The notes under the pieces: model-generated
What the model was told of the DNA's origin: nothing
The model's input: only the letters and a program-made list of their open reading frames with translations
Database searches by the model: none
Source of the DNA: Amycolatopsis pithecellobii
GTDB lineage: Bacteria; Actinomycetota; Actinomycetes; Mycobacteriales; Pseudonocardiaceae
Direction: 5' to 3'
DNA: 64,000 nucleotides
NCBI RefSeq assembly: GCF_009707865.1
Contig: NZ_WMBA01000002.1
Span: forward strand, 1-64,000
Shown here: positions 49,960-57,932 of the stretch, piece after piece
Position numbering within the stretch: the stretch's first letter is position 1
Layout of the letters: every line of letters begins with the position of its first letter
Program-made: the position numbers and the translations under genes

Positions 49960-50586
49960 CTAGGCGTGCGCGGCTTCGGGATCCGGGCTCAGCGCGGCGA
50001 AAACCGTTGTCCACTCCGCTTTCTCGGACTCAGGGTCGTCGTAGAGCTCGAAGGTCTTGCCTGACGCCGACGGGTCGAACAGTGCGGCGACGGCGGCGGC
50101 CGCCACCGTGTCGCGGCTGACCCGGCCTTCGCCGGTGTCGCCCTGCTCGACGCGGACGCCTGTGGTCGGCAGGTCGTGCAGCCAGCTCGGCCGGACGATG
50201 GTGTATTGCGCGCCGCTGTCCCGCAACGACTGCTCGCCACGCGCCCGCGCCTCGATCCTGGCGGCCATCTCCGGATGCTCCGCCGCGCGCGTGACGTAGA
50301 TCTGCGACACCAGCACCACCGGGATGTCCTCCCGCGCGGCGATGGCCGCTGCCCCGGCGACCCCTTCGTGCATCACCGCCTCGGCGCCCGGCGCGTCCTT
50401 GGGTGGCTCGACACACAGCACGATGCCGTCAGCGCCCGCGAAGACGGCCGGGTCCGGCGCGGCGAGATCCAGTTTCCGCGCGCCGCCCCTGCTGGCCACC
50501 ACGACATCGTGTCCGCCGTCGGTGAGCAGGCCGACGATCCGGCGCCCGGTCCGCCCAGTACCGCCGACCACCACGAAGCTGCTCAT
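49960..50586 (-). CDS. NmrA/SDR-like NAD(P)-binding protein
   Basis: The 208-residue protein has the Rossmann motif SSFVVVGGTGRTGRRIVGLLTDGGHDVVVASR and, later, QYTIVRPSWLHDLPTTGVRV, typical of atypical SDR proteins of the YwnB/NmrA group. The catalytic Tyr-x3-Lys pair is not evident, so it may be a redox sensor or reductase of unknown substrate. I chose ATG 50586, after GGGAGG. Its upstream gap to the next same-strand gene is about 87 bp. Confidence 0.85.
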   Translation of the reverse strand: MSSFVVVGGTGRTGRRIVGLLTDGGHDVVVASRGGARKLDLAAPDPAVFAGADGIVLCVEPPKDAPGAEAVMHEGVAGAAAIAAREDIPVVLVSQIYVTRAAEHPEMAARIEARARGEQSLRDSGAQYTIVRPSWLHDLPTTGVRVEQGDTGEGRVSRDTVAAAAVAALFDPSASGKTFELYDDPESEKAEWTTVFAALSPDPEAAHA

Positions 50587-50673
50587 CGCAACCTCCCCGA
50601 TTTGCTTTGTGCACAACAGGATGGCCGTACCGGAGCCCCCGGTCAATGCCTGGCGCAGCGTCCACTTAGGACG

Positions 50674-51096
50674 TCAGCGGACGCGCTTGCGGATTTCCGC
50701 CGTGGCAGGGCGGAGTACGGCGGCCACCCGGCTGAGCTTGGGGCCGTGCGGTTCGGCCGCCGCCAGCCGGAAGCACGCCAGCAGGCGCAGCCCCGTCCAT
50801 TCCTCGGGTGTCCACCCGGACACGTCGGCAGGCGGGGCCCAGCCCTTCTTCTCGGCCGCCGTCCACACGTCATGCGCATGGGACGCGATCAGCACGAGGT
50901 TGGTCACCGGTTCCTGGCGCTGCACCTGCTCCTCTTCGACCCGGACGGCATCGACGACCGAGGAGAGGTGACGCTCGTAGGCGGGCCAGAGCGCGGGATA
51001 CGCCGACAGTGCCGACCAACCGGGCTCGAGCGGCCCGGCGATCTCGCGAAACCATCGCCGGGCAGATCGATCCGCCAGATTGTCGGCCCAGCCCAT
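50674..51096 (-). CDS. hypothetical protein, actinobacterial type
   Basis: The 140-residue protein is mainly helical and Trp-rich, with no signal peptide and no membrane segment. Recognisable stretches are NLADRSARRWFREIAGPLEP, YERHLSSVVDAVRVEEEQVQRQ and WTPEEWTGLRLLACFRLAAAE. I do not recognise a domain with confidence. The ATG at 51096 is preferred over a GTG six bases upstream. Codon usage is like that of its neighbours, so the gene is probably real. It lies in a same-strand pair with the NAD(P)-binding protein, about 90 bp apart. Confidence 0.65.
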   Translation of the reverse strand: MGWADNLADRSARRWFREIAGPLEPGWSALSAYPALWPAYERHLSSVVDAVRVEEEQVQRQEPVTNLVLIASHAHDVWTAAEKKGWAPPADVSGWTPEEWTGLRLLACFRLAAAEPHGPKLSRVAAVLRPATAEIRKRVR

Positions 51097-51212
51097 GCCC
51101 ACGATGATGAGCCGATGTACGCCTCGACGCCACCTGGATGTCTATTCTTCCGCCGAATTGGCGCGTAACACCCGAATTTTCGCTGACGGACAGTAGGCAA
51201 CAACCCGGGTGA

Positions 51213-53588
51213 TCAGCGTCCGTAACCGGCTCGGCGTAGTGCGTCGGCGAGCGCGCCACCTGCCGCATTACCCGAATCGCGCCGGTTGCGTGCCTGCCCG
51301 CCGCCGCCCTTGCGCTGTCCCTGCCGCTCGTTCTTCTCCCGCGGCTGCTTCGGGCCGCCGACCTCGTCGTCGAGACGCAACGTGAGAGAGATCCGCTTCC
51401 GGGGGATGTCGACGTCGAGCACCTTCACCTTGACGATGTCGCCGGGCTTGACCACGTCCCGCGGGTCCTTCACGAAGTTCTTCGACAGCGCCGAGACGTG
51501 CGCCAGCCCGTCCTGGTGCACGCCGATGTCGATGAACGCGCCGAACGCCGCGACGTTCGTCACCACACCCTCCAGGCGCATGCCCGGCTTGAGGTCCGCG
51601 ATCTTCTCCACGCCCTCGGCGAAGGTCGCGGTCTTGAACGCCGGTCGCGGGTCACGACCCGGTTTTTCCAGCTCCGACAGGATGTCCGTGACGGTGGGCA
51701 GGCCGACCGTGTCGTCGACGAACTGGTCGGGCCGCACCGTTTTCAGCACCCGCTCGTTGCCGATCAGCTCGCGCAGCTCCTTGCCGGTGGTGGACAGGAT
51801 CCGCCGCACCACGGGGTATGACTCGGGGTGCACGCTGGAGAAGTCCAGCGGGTCGTCCCCGCCGCGGATCCGCAGGAAGCCCGCGCACTGCTCGAACGCC
51901 TTCGGGCCCAGTCGCGGCACCTGCTTGAGCACCTCACGTGAGCTGAACGGGCCGTTGCTGTCGCGGTGGCTGACGATGTTCTCGGCGAGTGAGGCGGTGA
52001 TCCCGGAAACGCGGGTCAGCAGCGGTGCGGACGCGGTGTTGACATCCACCCCGACCGCGTTCACACAGTCCTCGACCACCGCGTCGAGTGAGCGCGAAAG
52101 CGACACCTCGGACACATCGTGCTGGTACTGGCCGACCCCGATCGACTTCGGGTCGATCTTGACCAGCTCCGCCAGCGGATCCTGCAGGCGGCGGGCGATG
52201 GAAACCGCACCACGCAAGGAAACGTCCATGCCGGGCAGCTCCTGCGCGGCGAACGCGGACGCCGAGTACACCGACGCACCGGCCTCCGACACGACCGCCT
52301 TGGTGAGCTTGAGCTCTGGGTGTTTCTTGATCAGTTCGAGCGCCAGCTTGTCGGTTTCCCGCGACGCGGTGCCGTTGCCGATCGCGATCAGCTCGACCTT
52401 GTGCTCGGCAGCGAGCTTGGCCAGCTGCGCGATCGACTCGTCCCAGCGGTTCGCCGGCTGGTGCGGGTAGATCGTCGAGGTCGCGACGACCTTGCCGGTC
52501 GCGTCCACCACGGCGACCTTGACCCCGGTGCGGAACCCCGGGTCGAGGCCCATCGTCGCGCGGGTGCCGGCGGGCGCGGCCAGCAGCAGGTCACGCAGGT
52601 TCGCCGCGAACACCCGCACGGCGTCGTCCTCGGCGGCCTGCCGCAGGCGCAACCGCAGGTCGATGCCGAGGTGCAGCAGGATCTTCGTGCGCCAGGCCCA
52701 GCGGACCGTGTCCATCAGCCACTTGTCGCCGGGACGGCCCTTGTTCGCGACGCCGAACCGCTGCGCGATCCGCTGCTCGTACTCGCTCGGCCCGGTGCGC
52801 GGTTCTTCGCTCGGTTCCTCGGGCTCGATCGTGAGGTCGAGGACTTCTTCCTTCTCACCACGGAACATCGCCAGCACGCGGTGCGACGGCATCTTCGTGA
52901 ACGGCTCGGAGAAGTCGAAGTAGTCCGAGAACTTCGCGCCGTCGGTTTCCTTGCCCGAACGGACCTTCGAGGACAGCCGCCCCTGCGTCCACATCTTTTC
53001 GCGCAGCTCGCCGAGCAGATCGGCGTCCTCACCGAAGCGCTCGACCAGGATGGCCCGCGCACCGTCCAGCGCCGCCTGCGCGTCGGCCACGCCCTTCTCG
53101 GCGTCCACGAAGACCGCGGCCGCGGCCTGCGGGTCGGTCGACGGGTCGTTCAGCAGGCCGTCGGCGAGCGGTTCGAGACCGGCCTCGCGCGCGATCTGCG
53201 CCTTGGTGCGCCGCTTCGGCTTGTACGGCAGGTAGATGTCCTCGAGGCGGGCCTTCGTCTCGGCGCCTTTGATCTGCTCTTCCAGCTCCGGCGTCAGCTT
53301 GCCCTGGGTGCGGATCGAGTCGAGCACGGCCTCGCGCCGCTCGTCCAGCTCCCGCAGATACCGCAGCCGCTCCTCCAGCGTGCGCAGCTGGGTGTCGTCG
53401 AGCATGCCGGTGACTTCCTTGCGGTACCGCGCGATGAACGGCACCGTCGACCCGCCGTCGAGGAGGTCGACGGCCGCCTTGACCTGTCCCTCGCGGACGC
53501 CGAGCTCCTCGGCGATCCGGTGCTCGATCGACTGCACCACGCTGGGCAAGCTGCCTGTCACGTTCCTGATCCACTCCCTGGTCGACAT
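51213..53588 (-). CDS. tex: Tex-family transcription accessory/RNA-binding protein
   Basis: The 791-residue protein has the Tex order. An N-terminal helical region ([26 protein letters not shown]) comes first, then a YqgF-homologous domain ([21 protein letters not shown]) and helix-hairpin-helix segments ([34 protein letters not shown]). A C-terminal S1 domain ([33 protein letters not shown]) and a basic Gly/Arg-rich tail of about 50 residues complete it. Tex binds nucleic acid and affects transcription and stress tolerance. The start is uncertain: ATG 53588 lacks a good ribosome site, and GTG 53561 ([11 protein letters not shown]) has a weak AGGA. A small hairpin (53593-53610) lies upstream. 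Confidence 0.93.
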   Translation of the reverse strand: MSTREWIRNVTGSLPSVVQSIEHRIAEELGVREGQVKAAVDLLDGGSTVPFIARYRKEVTGMLDDTQLRTLEERLRYLRELDERREAVLDSIRTQGKLTPELEEQIKGAETKARLEDIYLPYKPKRRTKAQIAREAGLEPLADGLLNDPSTDPQAAAAVFVDAEKGVADAQAALDGARAILVERFGEDADLLGELREKMWTQGRLSSKVRSGKETDGAKFSDYFDFSEPFTKMPSHRVLAMFRGEKEEVLDLTIEPEEPSEEPRTGPSEYEQRIAQRFGVANKGRPGDKWLMDTVRWAWRTKILLHLGIDLRLRLRQAAEDDAVRVFAANLRDLLLAAPAGTRATMGLDPGFRTGVKVAVVDATGKVVATSTIYPHQPANRWDESIAQLAKLAAEHKVELIAIGNGTASRETDKLALELIKKHPELKLTKAVVSEAGASVYSASAFAAQELPGMDVSLRGAVSIARRLQDPLAELVKIDPKSIGVGQYQHDVSEVSLSRSLDAVVEDCVNAVGVDVNTASAPLLTRVSGITASLAENIVSHRDSNGPFSSREVLKQVPRLGPKAFEQCAGFLRIRGGDDPLDFSSVHPESYPVVRRILSTTGKELRELIGNERVLKTVRPDQFVDDTVGLPTVTDILSELEKPGRDPRPAFKTATFAEGVEKIADLKPGMRLEGVVTNVAAFGAFIDIGVHQDGLAHVSALSKNFVKDPRDVVKPGDIVKVKVLDVDIPRKRISLTLRLDDEVGGPKQPREKNERQGQRKGGGGQARNRRDSGNAAGGALADALRRAGYGR

Positions 53589-53731
53589 CCGGCTGTGTCC
53601 GGCGGGACACCCACGCCCGAGGCATTGTGCCCGGACGTGGTTGCCGGGAGCGAGGGGGCCGCCCAGTAACAAAGGCCCGTGCCACGCGACTGTCGGGTAT
53701 CGATCGCCCGCAAGTTCCCCGGTAGGTGCCT

Positions 53732-53971
53732 ATGTCCGAACGGGCGGTACACGTCGCGGTGCAGCTGCGGCAGGTCACCGTCGACGCCGGGGACAGAGAG
53801 GTTTCCCTGTCGTATCCCGGGATCCTGCTGACCGGGTACGAGGACGGGGAGCAGGTCTGGGAGCGCTGGGTGCCCTTCGGTGAGGACCCGTCCGAGGAGG
53901 ACGACGAGCGGCTGATCGAGGAGCTGCACCGGGCGTTGCTGTGGCGCCAGGGCCAGGCACCGCCGCCCTAG
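53732..53971 (+). CDS. small acidic hypothetical protein
   Basis: The 79-residue protein is acidic and has no membrane segment. The sequence VHVAVQLRQVTVDAGDREVS and LTGYEDGEQVWERWVPFGEDPSEEDDERLIEELHRAL suggests a small beta-alpha domain. I do not recognise its family. The GTG six bases upstream of ATG 53732 is an alternative start. It is divergent from tex, and its stop overlaps the stop of the convergent MarR gene by four bases. Confidence 0.6.
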   Translation: MSERAVHVAVQLRQVTVDAGDREVSLSYPGILLTGYEDGEQVWERWVPFGEDPSEEDDERLIEELHRALLWRQGQAPPP

Positions 53972-54435
53972 CACTCGTTGAGCGTCTCGGCGTAGTTCGG
54001 TGCGCAGCCGACCGCCTGCTGGAGCAGGACGTAGAGCTGCTCACGTTGGTCTTTGCCGAGGTTCGTGAGCACCTCGTCCTCGACCGCCGCCAGTTCCGAC
54101 TCGGCCTTCTCGAGCGTCAAGCGGCCGATTTCGGTGAGTTCCACGACGTGCCGACGCCGGTCCTGCGCGGCCCGCCGGCGCTCGATCAGGCCCCTTCCCT
54201 CCAGCTCGTTGAGCAGGCCGACGACATTCGTTCCGTCCATCTCCAGCGTGGTCGCAAGCGCTTGCTGGGTGGTGCCACCGGACTCGCGCAGCACGGAGAG
54301 CGCGATGAGATGCCGTGGACGCAGGCCGATCGGGCCGAGCAGGGTCTCCGAACGCACCCTGATGGCGCGCGAGACCCGGGACAGCAGCGACCCCACACGG
54401 GGCGGCGGCTGGTTGAGGGCCGGCGACGAGGTCAT
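53968..54435 (-). CDS. MarR family transcriptional regulator
   Basis: The 155-residue protein has a MarR winged helix: LRPRHLIALSVLRESGGTTQQALATTLEMDGTNVVGLLNELEGRGLIERRRAAQDRRRHVVELTEIG. The first 25 residues are a Pro-rich lead. It is divergent from an FMN-dependent azoreductase gene with a MarR-type inverted repeat between them, a common pairing that senses quinones or thiol-reactive compounds. The protein has Cys near its C-terminus (GCAPNYAETLNEC), which could act in redox sensing, but this is inference. Confidence 0.9.
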   Translation of the reverse strand: MTSSPALNQPPPRVGSLLSRVSRAIRVRSETLLGPIGLRPRHLIALSVLRESGGTTQQALATTLEMDGTNVVGLLNELEGRGLIERRRAAQDRRRHVVELTEIGRLTLEKAESELAAVEDEVLTNLGKDQREQLYVLLQQAVGCAPNYAETLNEC

Positions 54436-54479
54436 GGCCACAGTCTACCCATCGGCCATGGCATACGTGCTATTAATGG

Positions 54480-54494
54480 TTTGTCCTACACAAA
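54480..54494. promoter_or_regulatory. candidate MarR operator
   Basis: TTTGT-CCTAC-ACAAA is an inverted repeat of two 5-bp arms with a 5-bp centre. It lies 23 bp before the azoreductase start and 45 bp from the MarR start, in an AT-rich stretch, so bound regulator would cover both promoters. Confidence 0.5.
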
Positions 54495-54516
54495 TCATAT
54501 TCGAAGGGGAAGTTAG

Positions 54517-55161
54517 ATGGCACACCTGCTGCACATCGACTCGAGCATCCAGAGCAAGGACACGTCCGTGACCCGCCAGCTCACCGCCAGGGCGGCGGAG
54601 GCGTGGCATGCGGCTCATCCCGGCGGCACGGTGACCTACCGCGACCTGGCGGCCGAGGCGCTGCCGCATCTCGACGCGGCCGGCTTCCTCGCGCGCGCCG
54701 TCCCGCCGGCCGAGCACACACCGGAGCAGGCGGCCGCTTGGGCGCTCAGCACGGAGCTGGTCAACGAGGTCAAGCAGGCGGACACCGTCCTACTCGGGCT
54801 GCCGGTGTACAACTACGCCTCGCCGAGCAGCGTGAAGGCCTGGGTGGACCATCTGGTGATCCCGGGGGTGACCTTCGACATCGCGACCCAGGCCGGGCTG
54901 CTGGGCGGGCGCCAGTTCGTGGTGCTCGCCGCGCGCGGTGGCGGATACGGTGAGGGCACCCCACGGCACGGCTGGGACCACTCCGAGGCGTGGCTGCCGC
55001 ACGGGGTGTCGATGATCGGGCTGGAGCCACGGTTCATCACCGCCGAGCTCACCATGACCGCGACGAACCCCGCGATGGCCGAACTGCGGCCGCTGGCGGA
55101 GCAGAGCCGCGCGGCGGCCGAGCGCGAGATCGACGACCTGTGGGCGCCGGCGCTCGCTTGA
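54517..55161 (+). CDS. azoR: FMN-dependent NADH-azoreductase
   Basis: The 214-residue flavoprotein of the AzoR/AcpD family reduces quinones and azo compounds with NADH. Marks are the phosphate-binding start LLHIDSSIQSKDTSVTRQL, LGLPVYNYASPSSVKAWVDHLVIPGVTF (FMN-binding loop) and VLAARGGGYGEGTPRHGWDH. The ATG at 54517 follows GGGGAAG at about 6-7 bp. It is divergent from the MarR gene and is probably induced when that repressor meets quinones or disulfide stress. Confidence 0.93.
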   Translation: MAHLLHIDSSIQSKDTSVTRQLTARAAEAWHAAHPGGTVTYRDLAAEALPHLDAAGFLARAVPPAEHTPEQAAAWALSTELVNEVKQADTVLLGLPVYNYASPSSVKAWVDHLVIPGVTFDIATQAGLLGGRQFVVLAARGGGYGEGTPRHGWDHSEAWLPHGVSMIGLEPRFITAELTMTATNPAMAELRPLAEQSRAAAEREIDDLWAPALA

Positions 55162-55256
55162 GTGTGGGCGGTCCTTACAAACCCCGAACAAAGCGGCCAC
55201 TTTCCTCGAATGCTCGTCCTCCATAGTCAACGCGCAGTACCGACGAAGGAGGAGAA

Positions 55257-55658
55257 ATGCACACCAGCGTTCGGACGGTGATCGTGGGGGGCAGCGTGCT
55301 GGCCGCGCTCGCCATCGGCGTCCCCGCCGCGTCAGCCCAGACCACGGCTCCGCCGCCGCCCAGCTACGGCCAGGTGACGTTGAGTCCCGAGGAATCCCAG
55401 CAGTTGTGCGCGGATCGGTTGCCGCGGTTGATCGACCGGAAGAACAAGCTGATCGCGCGGATCAACGGTGACGCCAACACGAAGGGTTCCGTCGCGTGGC
55501 TGCGGGCCCGCGCGGACAAGCAGCGAGCCGCCGGGCACGCGAAAATCGCGGATCAGCTCACGCAGCGCGCGGACCGGCGCGCCGGACGGGTTGATGACTT
55601 GAAGTCCATCGAGGACAGGCTCACGAAGTTCAAGGATTCCCATTGCGTAGCCAAATGA
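55257..55658 (+). CDS. secreted helical protein, accessory to a two-component system
   Basis: The 133-residue protein has a signal peptide (VRTVIVGGSVLAALAIGVPAASA, cleavage before QTTAPPPPSYG). The mature part of about 105 residues is a basic helical bundle with two Cys near its ends (QQLCADRLP and DSHCVAK), which could form a disulfide. I recognise no domain. The ATG at 55257 follows GGAGGAG. The next gene, a tiny lipoprotein, overlaps its stop by four bases (ATGA). The response regulator and sensor kinase follow, so this protein may report envelope stress to them, as CpxP/Spy do in other bacteria. That is by analogy of position only. Confidence 0.75.
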   Translation: MHTSVRTVIVGGSVLAALAIGVPAASAQTTAPPPPSYGQVTLSPEESQQLCADRLPRLIDRKNKLIARINGDANTKGSVAWLRARADKQRAAGHAKIADQLTQRADRRAGRVDDLKSIEDRLTKFKDSHCVAK

Positions 55659-55822
55659 GAGGCGTCGCGATCGGGTTGGTGCTGGTCGCGCTGACACTCG
55701 GCTGCGCGGGCTGCCGTGATAATGCGACGCCGAGTTCACCGCGGCCGCAGGACGAACTGAGCCAGATCCAGACTACGCTGGACGCGATCGATTCGGAGGT
55801 GGCGGGCGACGGCTCGCCGTGA
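55655..55822 (+). CDS. small lipoprotein (55 aa)
   Basis: The gene is very short but well supported: ATG 55655 overlaps the upstream stop (ATGA), and TGA 55820-55822 overlaps the possible GTG start of the response regulator. The product begins MRGVAIGLVLVALTLGC, a lipoprotein signal with a lipobox LTLGC (Cys17). A short mature part follows (AGCRDNATPSSPRPQDELSQ, then IQTTLDAIDSEVAGDGSP) with one helix. I do not know its function. It is probably on the outer face of the membrane in the same operon as the two-component system. Confidence 0.75.
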   Translation: MRGVAIGLVLVALTLGCAGCRDNATPSSPRPQDELSQIQTTLDAIDSEVAGDGSP

Positions 55823-55836
55823 GCCCGGGAGAGCCC

Positions 55837-56517
55837 ATGACCGCACCCGGCCGTGGTCTCGTGCTGGTCGTCGAGGACGAGGCGGCGATCGCCGAACTCA
55901 TCGCGCTCTACCTGCGACGCGACGGATTCGGTGTGCACGTGGAGTCCAATGGGGACGCCGCGCTGGCCGCCGTGCGGCGGCTGCGGCCGGTCGCCATGGT
56001 GCTCGACATTGGACTGTCCGGTATGGACGGTGTGGAGGTCTGCCGGACCATGCGTGCGGCCGGTGACTGGACACCCGTGTTGTTCGTGACGGCGCGTGAC
56101 GACGAGGTCGACCGGTTACTCGGGCTGGAACTCGGCGCGGACGACTACGTGACGAAACCGTTCAGCCCGCGGGAACTCGCCGCGCGGGTCCGGACGGTGC
56201 TGCGCCGCGGCGCAGCCCCACCGGCGGAAGTGCTGACGGCGGGGGAGGTTCGGCTGGACGTCACGCGGCGGCGGGCCTGGGCCGGGGACCGGGAGGTCAC
56301 GCTGACTTCGACCGAGTTCGACCTGCTCGCGCAGTTGTTGCGGCAACCGGGCCGGGTGTTCGAACGCGGCCAGTTGCTCAGTTCCGTCTGGGGCTACTCG
56401 GCGTCGGCCGGCACGCGAACCGTGGACGTGCATATCGCGCAGCTGCGGGCGAAACTCGGCGAGGACAGTCCGATTAGGACAGTTCGGGGCGTCGGGTACG
56501 CGGCGGACGGTGTGTGA
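55837..56517 (+). CDS. OmpR-family response regulator
   Basis: The 226-residue protein has a receiver domain (Asp14-Glu15 region VVEDEAAIAE, phospho-acceptor Asp57 in VLDIGL, Thr in LFVTARDDE, Lys in YVTKPFSP) and a winged-helix DNA-binding domain (TSTEFDLLAQLLRQPGRVFERGQLLSSVWGYSA, RTVDVHIAQLRAKLGEDSPIRTVRGVGYA). I preferred ATG 55837 with GGGAGA upstream, though GTG 55819, overlapping the lipoprotein stop, is possible. It overlaps the sensor kinase start by one base. It probably acts on its own operon and unknown targets. Confidence 0.94.
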   Translation: MTAPGRGLVLVVEDEAAIAELIALYLRRDGFGVHVESNGDAALAAVRRLRPVAMVLDIGLSGMDGVEVCRTMRAAGDWTPVLFVTARDDEVDRLLGLELGADDYVTKPFSPRELAARVRTVLRRGAAPPAEVLTAGEVRLDVTRRRAWAGDREVTLTSTEFDLLAQLLRQPGRVFERGQLLSSVWGYSASAGTRTVDVHIAQLRAKLGEDSPIRTVRGVGYAADGV

Positions 56518-57875
56518 TGCGCCGTTCTCTGGCCTTCCGGATCACCGTGGTGTGTCTCGCGGTCGCGGGGATCGCGGTGCTGGTGGCCGGTCTGGTCGCG
56601 GCGGGTCTGGTGCGGCGGACCGGGACGGACGTGTTGCGCAGTTCCCTTGCGGCACAGGCGGATGTGGTCGCGAGCCAGGTGGACGAGGCCGTTCTCGGCT
56701 CACGGCTCGGGCTCGGAAAGGCCGTCGATGTCCTTCGGGGGCAAGGGATTCTGGTGGTGACGGCACGGCCGCGTGCGGTGACGGGTGATCCGCTCGCGGT
56801 CCGGGCCGCCACCGAGGCCGGTCTGCAGGGAATCGCCGCGGACCGGTCGATCTCGGCAACGCGGACGGTGGCGGGACAGGAGTACCTCGTCGAGGCGCGC
56901 GGAGTCGCTGCGGGGGCGGGGTTCGCGCTCGTGGAACCGGTCCGGATGGCCGTGTCCACGCAGCGCGCGGTGGTGCGCAACATCTTGTTCGCGCTCGGCG
57001 CGGGATTGCTCGTCGCGGCCGTCGCGGGACTTGGCCTCGGCCGCTTGCTGGCGCGGCCATTGCGCCGGACCGCGGATGTCGCGACGACGATGCGGCAGGG
57101 GCGGCGTGATCTTCGGGCACCCGTGCAGGGACCGGCCGAAGTCGCGGAGGTGGCGACGGCGGTCAATGAGCTTTCCTCGGCGCTGCAACAAAGTGAGTCG
57201 CGGCAACGGGAATTCCTGCTGTCGGTTTCCCATGAGCTGCGGACGCCGTTGACCGCGGTGCACGGTTTCGCGGAGTCGGTGGCGGACGGCGTTGTGACGG
57301 GGGAGGATGCGCGGCGGGCGGGCCAGACGATCCAGCGGGAGTCGCAGCGTTTGGAGCGTTTGGTGAGCGACTTGCTTGACCTGGCCCGGCTTGGCGCGGA
57401 TGAGTTCCAGCTGGATCTCGCGGAGGTCGACCTGACCGACACGGTGGCCCGGTGCGCGGACGTGTGGCGCGTGCGGTGCGAGCGGGCGGGGGTGGTGTTC
57501 CGGCTGGAGACCCCGCCGCATCCGGTGTTCGCGATCGTCGACGCCCGGCGCTTGCGGCAGGTACTGGACGGCCTGGCGGAAAACGCGCTGCGGGTGGCGC
57601 CGACGCTGACGTTGTCGTTGACGGACACCGGGATACTGCAGGTGCGCGACGGCGGGCCGGGTCTGGCACCGGAGGACTACGCGATGGCCTTCGAACGCGG
57701 CGCCCTCAACGCCAAATACCGCGGCCGCCGCCCAGTCGGTTCGGGCATCGGGCTGGCACTGGCCCACGGGCTGGTGAACCGCATGGGTGGCACGATCTCA
57801 GCGGGCCCAGCCCCGGAAGGCGGCGCGGCGTTCACGATCACGCTGCCACTGTCGCGGTCATCCGCCTACGCTTGA
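56517..57875 (+). CDS. sensor histidine kinase
   Basis: The 452-residue membrane kinase has a first helix (about 8-30), an extracellular loop of about 110 residues, a second helix (about 153-175), a HAMP domain (RLLARPLRRTADVATTMRQGRRDLRAPV), a dimerisation domain with His239 in SVSHELRTPLTAVHGF and a catalytic ATPase domain with QVLDGLAENAL, DGGPGLAPED and GSGIGLALAHGLV. The extracellular loop has no known domain. The secreted protein and the lipoprotein upstream are candidates to bind it. ATG 56517 overlaps the response regulator stop (TGATG). Confidence 0.94.
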   Translation: MRRSLAFRITVVCLAVAGIAVLVAGLVAAGLVRRTGTDVLRSSLAAQADVVASQVDEAVLGSRLGLGKAVDVLRGQGILVVTARPRAVTGDPLAVRAATEAGLQGIAADRSISATRTVAGQEYLVEARGVAAGAGFALVEPVRMAVSTQRAVVRNILFALGAGLLVAAVAGLGLGRLLARPLRRTADVATTMRQGRRDLRAPVQGPAEVAEVATAVNELSSALQQSESRQREFLLSVSHELRTPLTAVHGFAESVADGVVTGEDARRAGQTIQRESQRLERLVSDLLDLARLGADEFQLDLAEVDLTDTVARCADVWRVRCERAGVVFRLETPPHPVFAIVDARRLRQVLDGLAENALRVAPTLTLSLTDTGILQVRDGGPGLAPEDYAMAFERGALNAKYRGRRPVGSGIGLALAHGLVNRMGGTISAGPAPEGGAAFTITLPLSRSSAYA

Positions 57876-57932
57876 CCGCGTGAGCGCACGGTTCAGCGGC
57901 CGGGGCGTTCTGCCTCTGGGGCCGCGGTTGAC

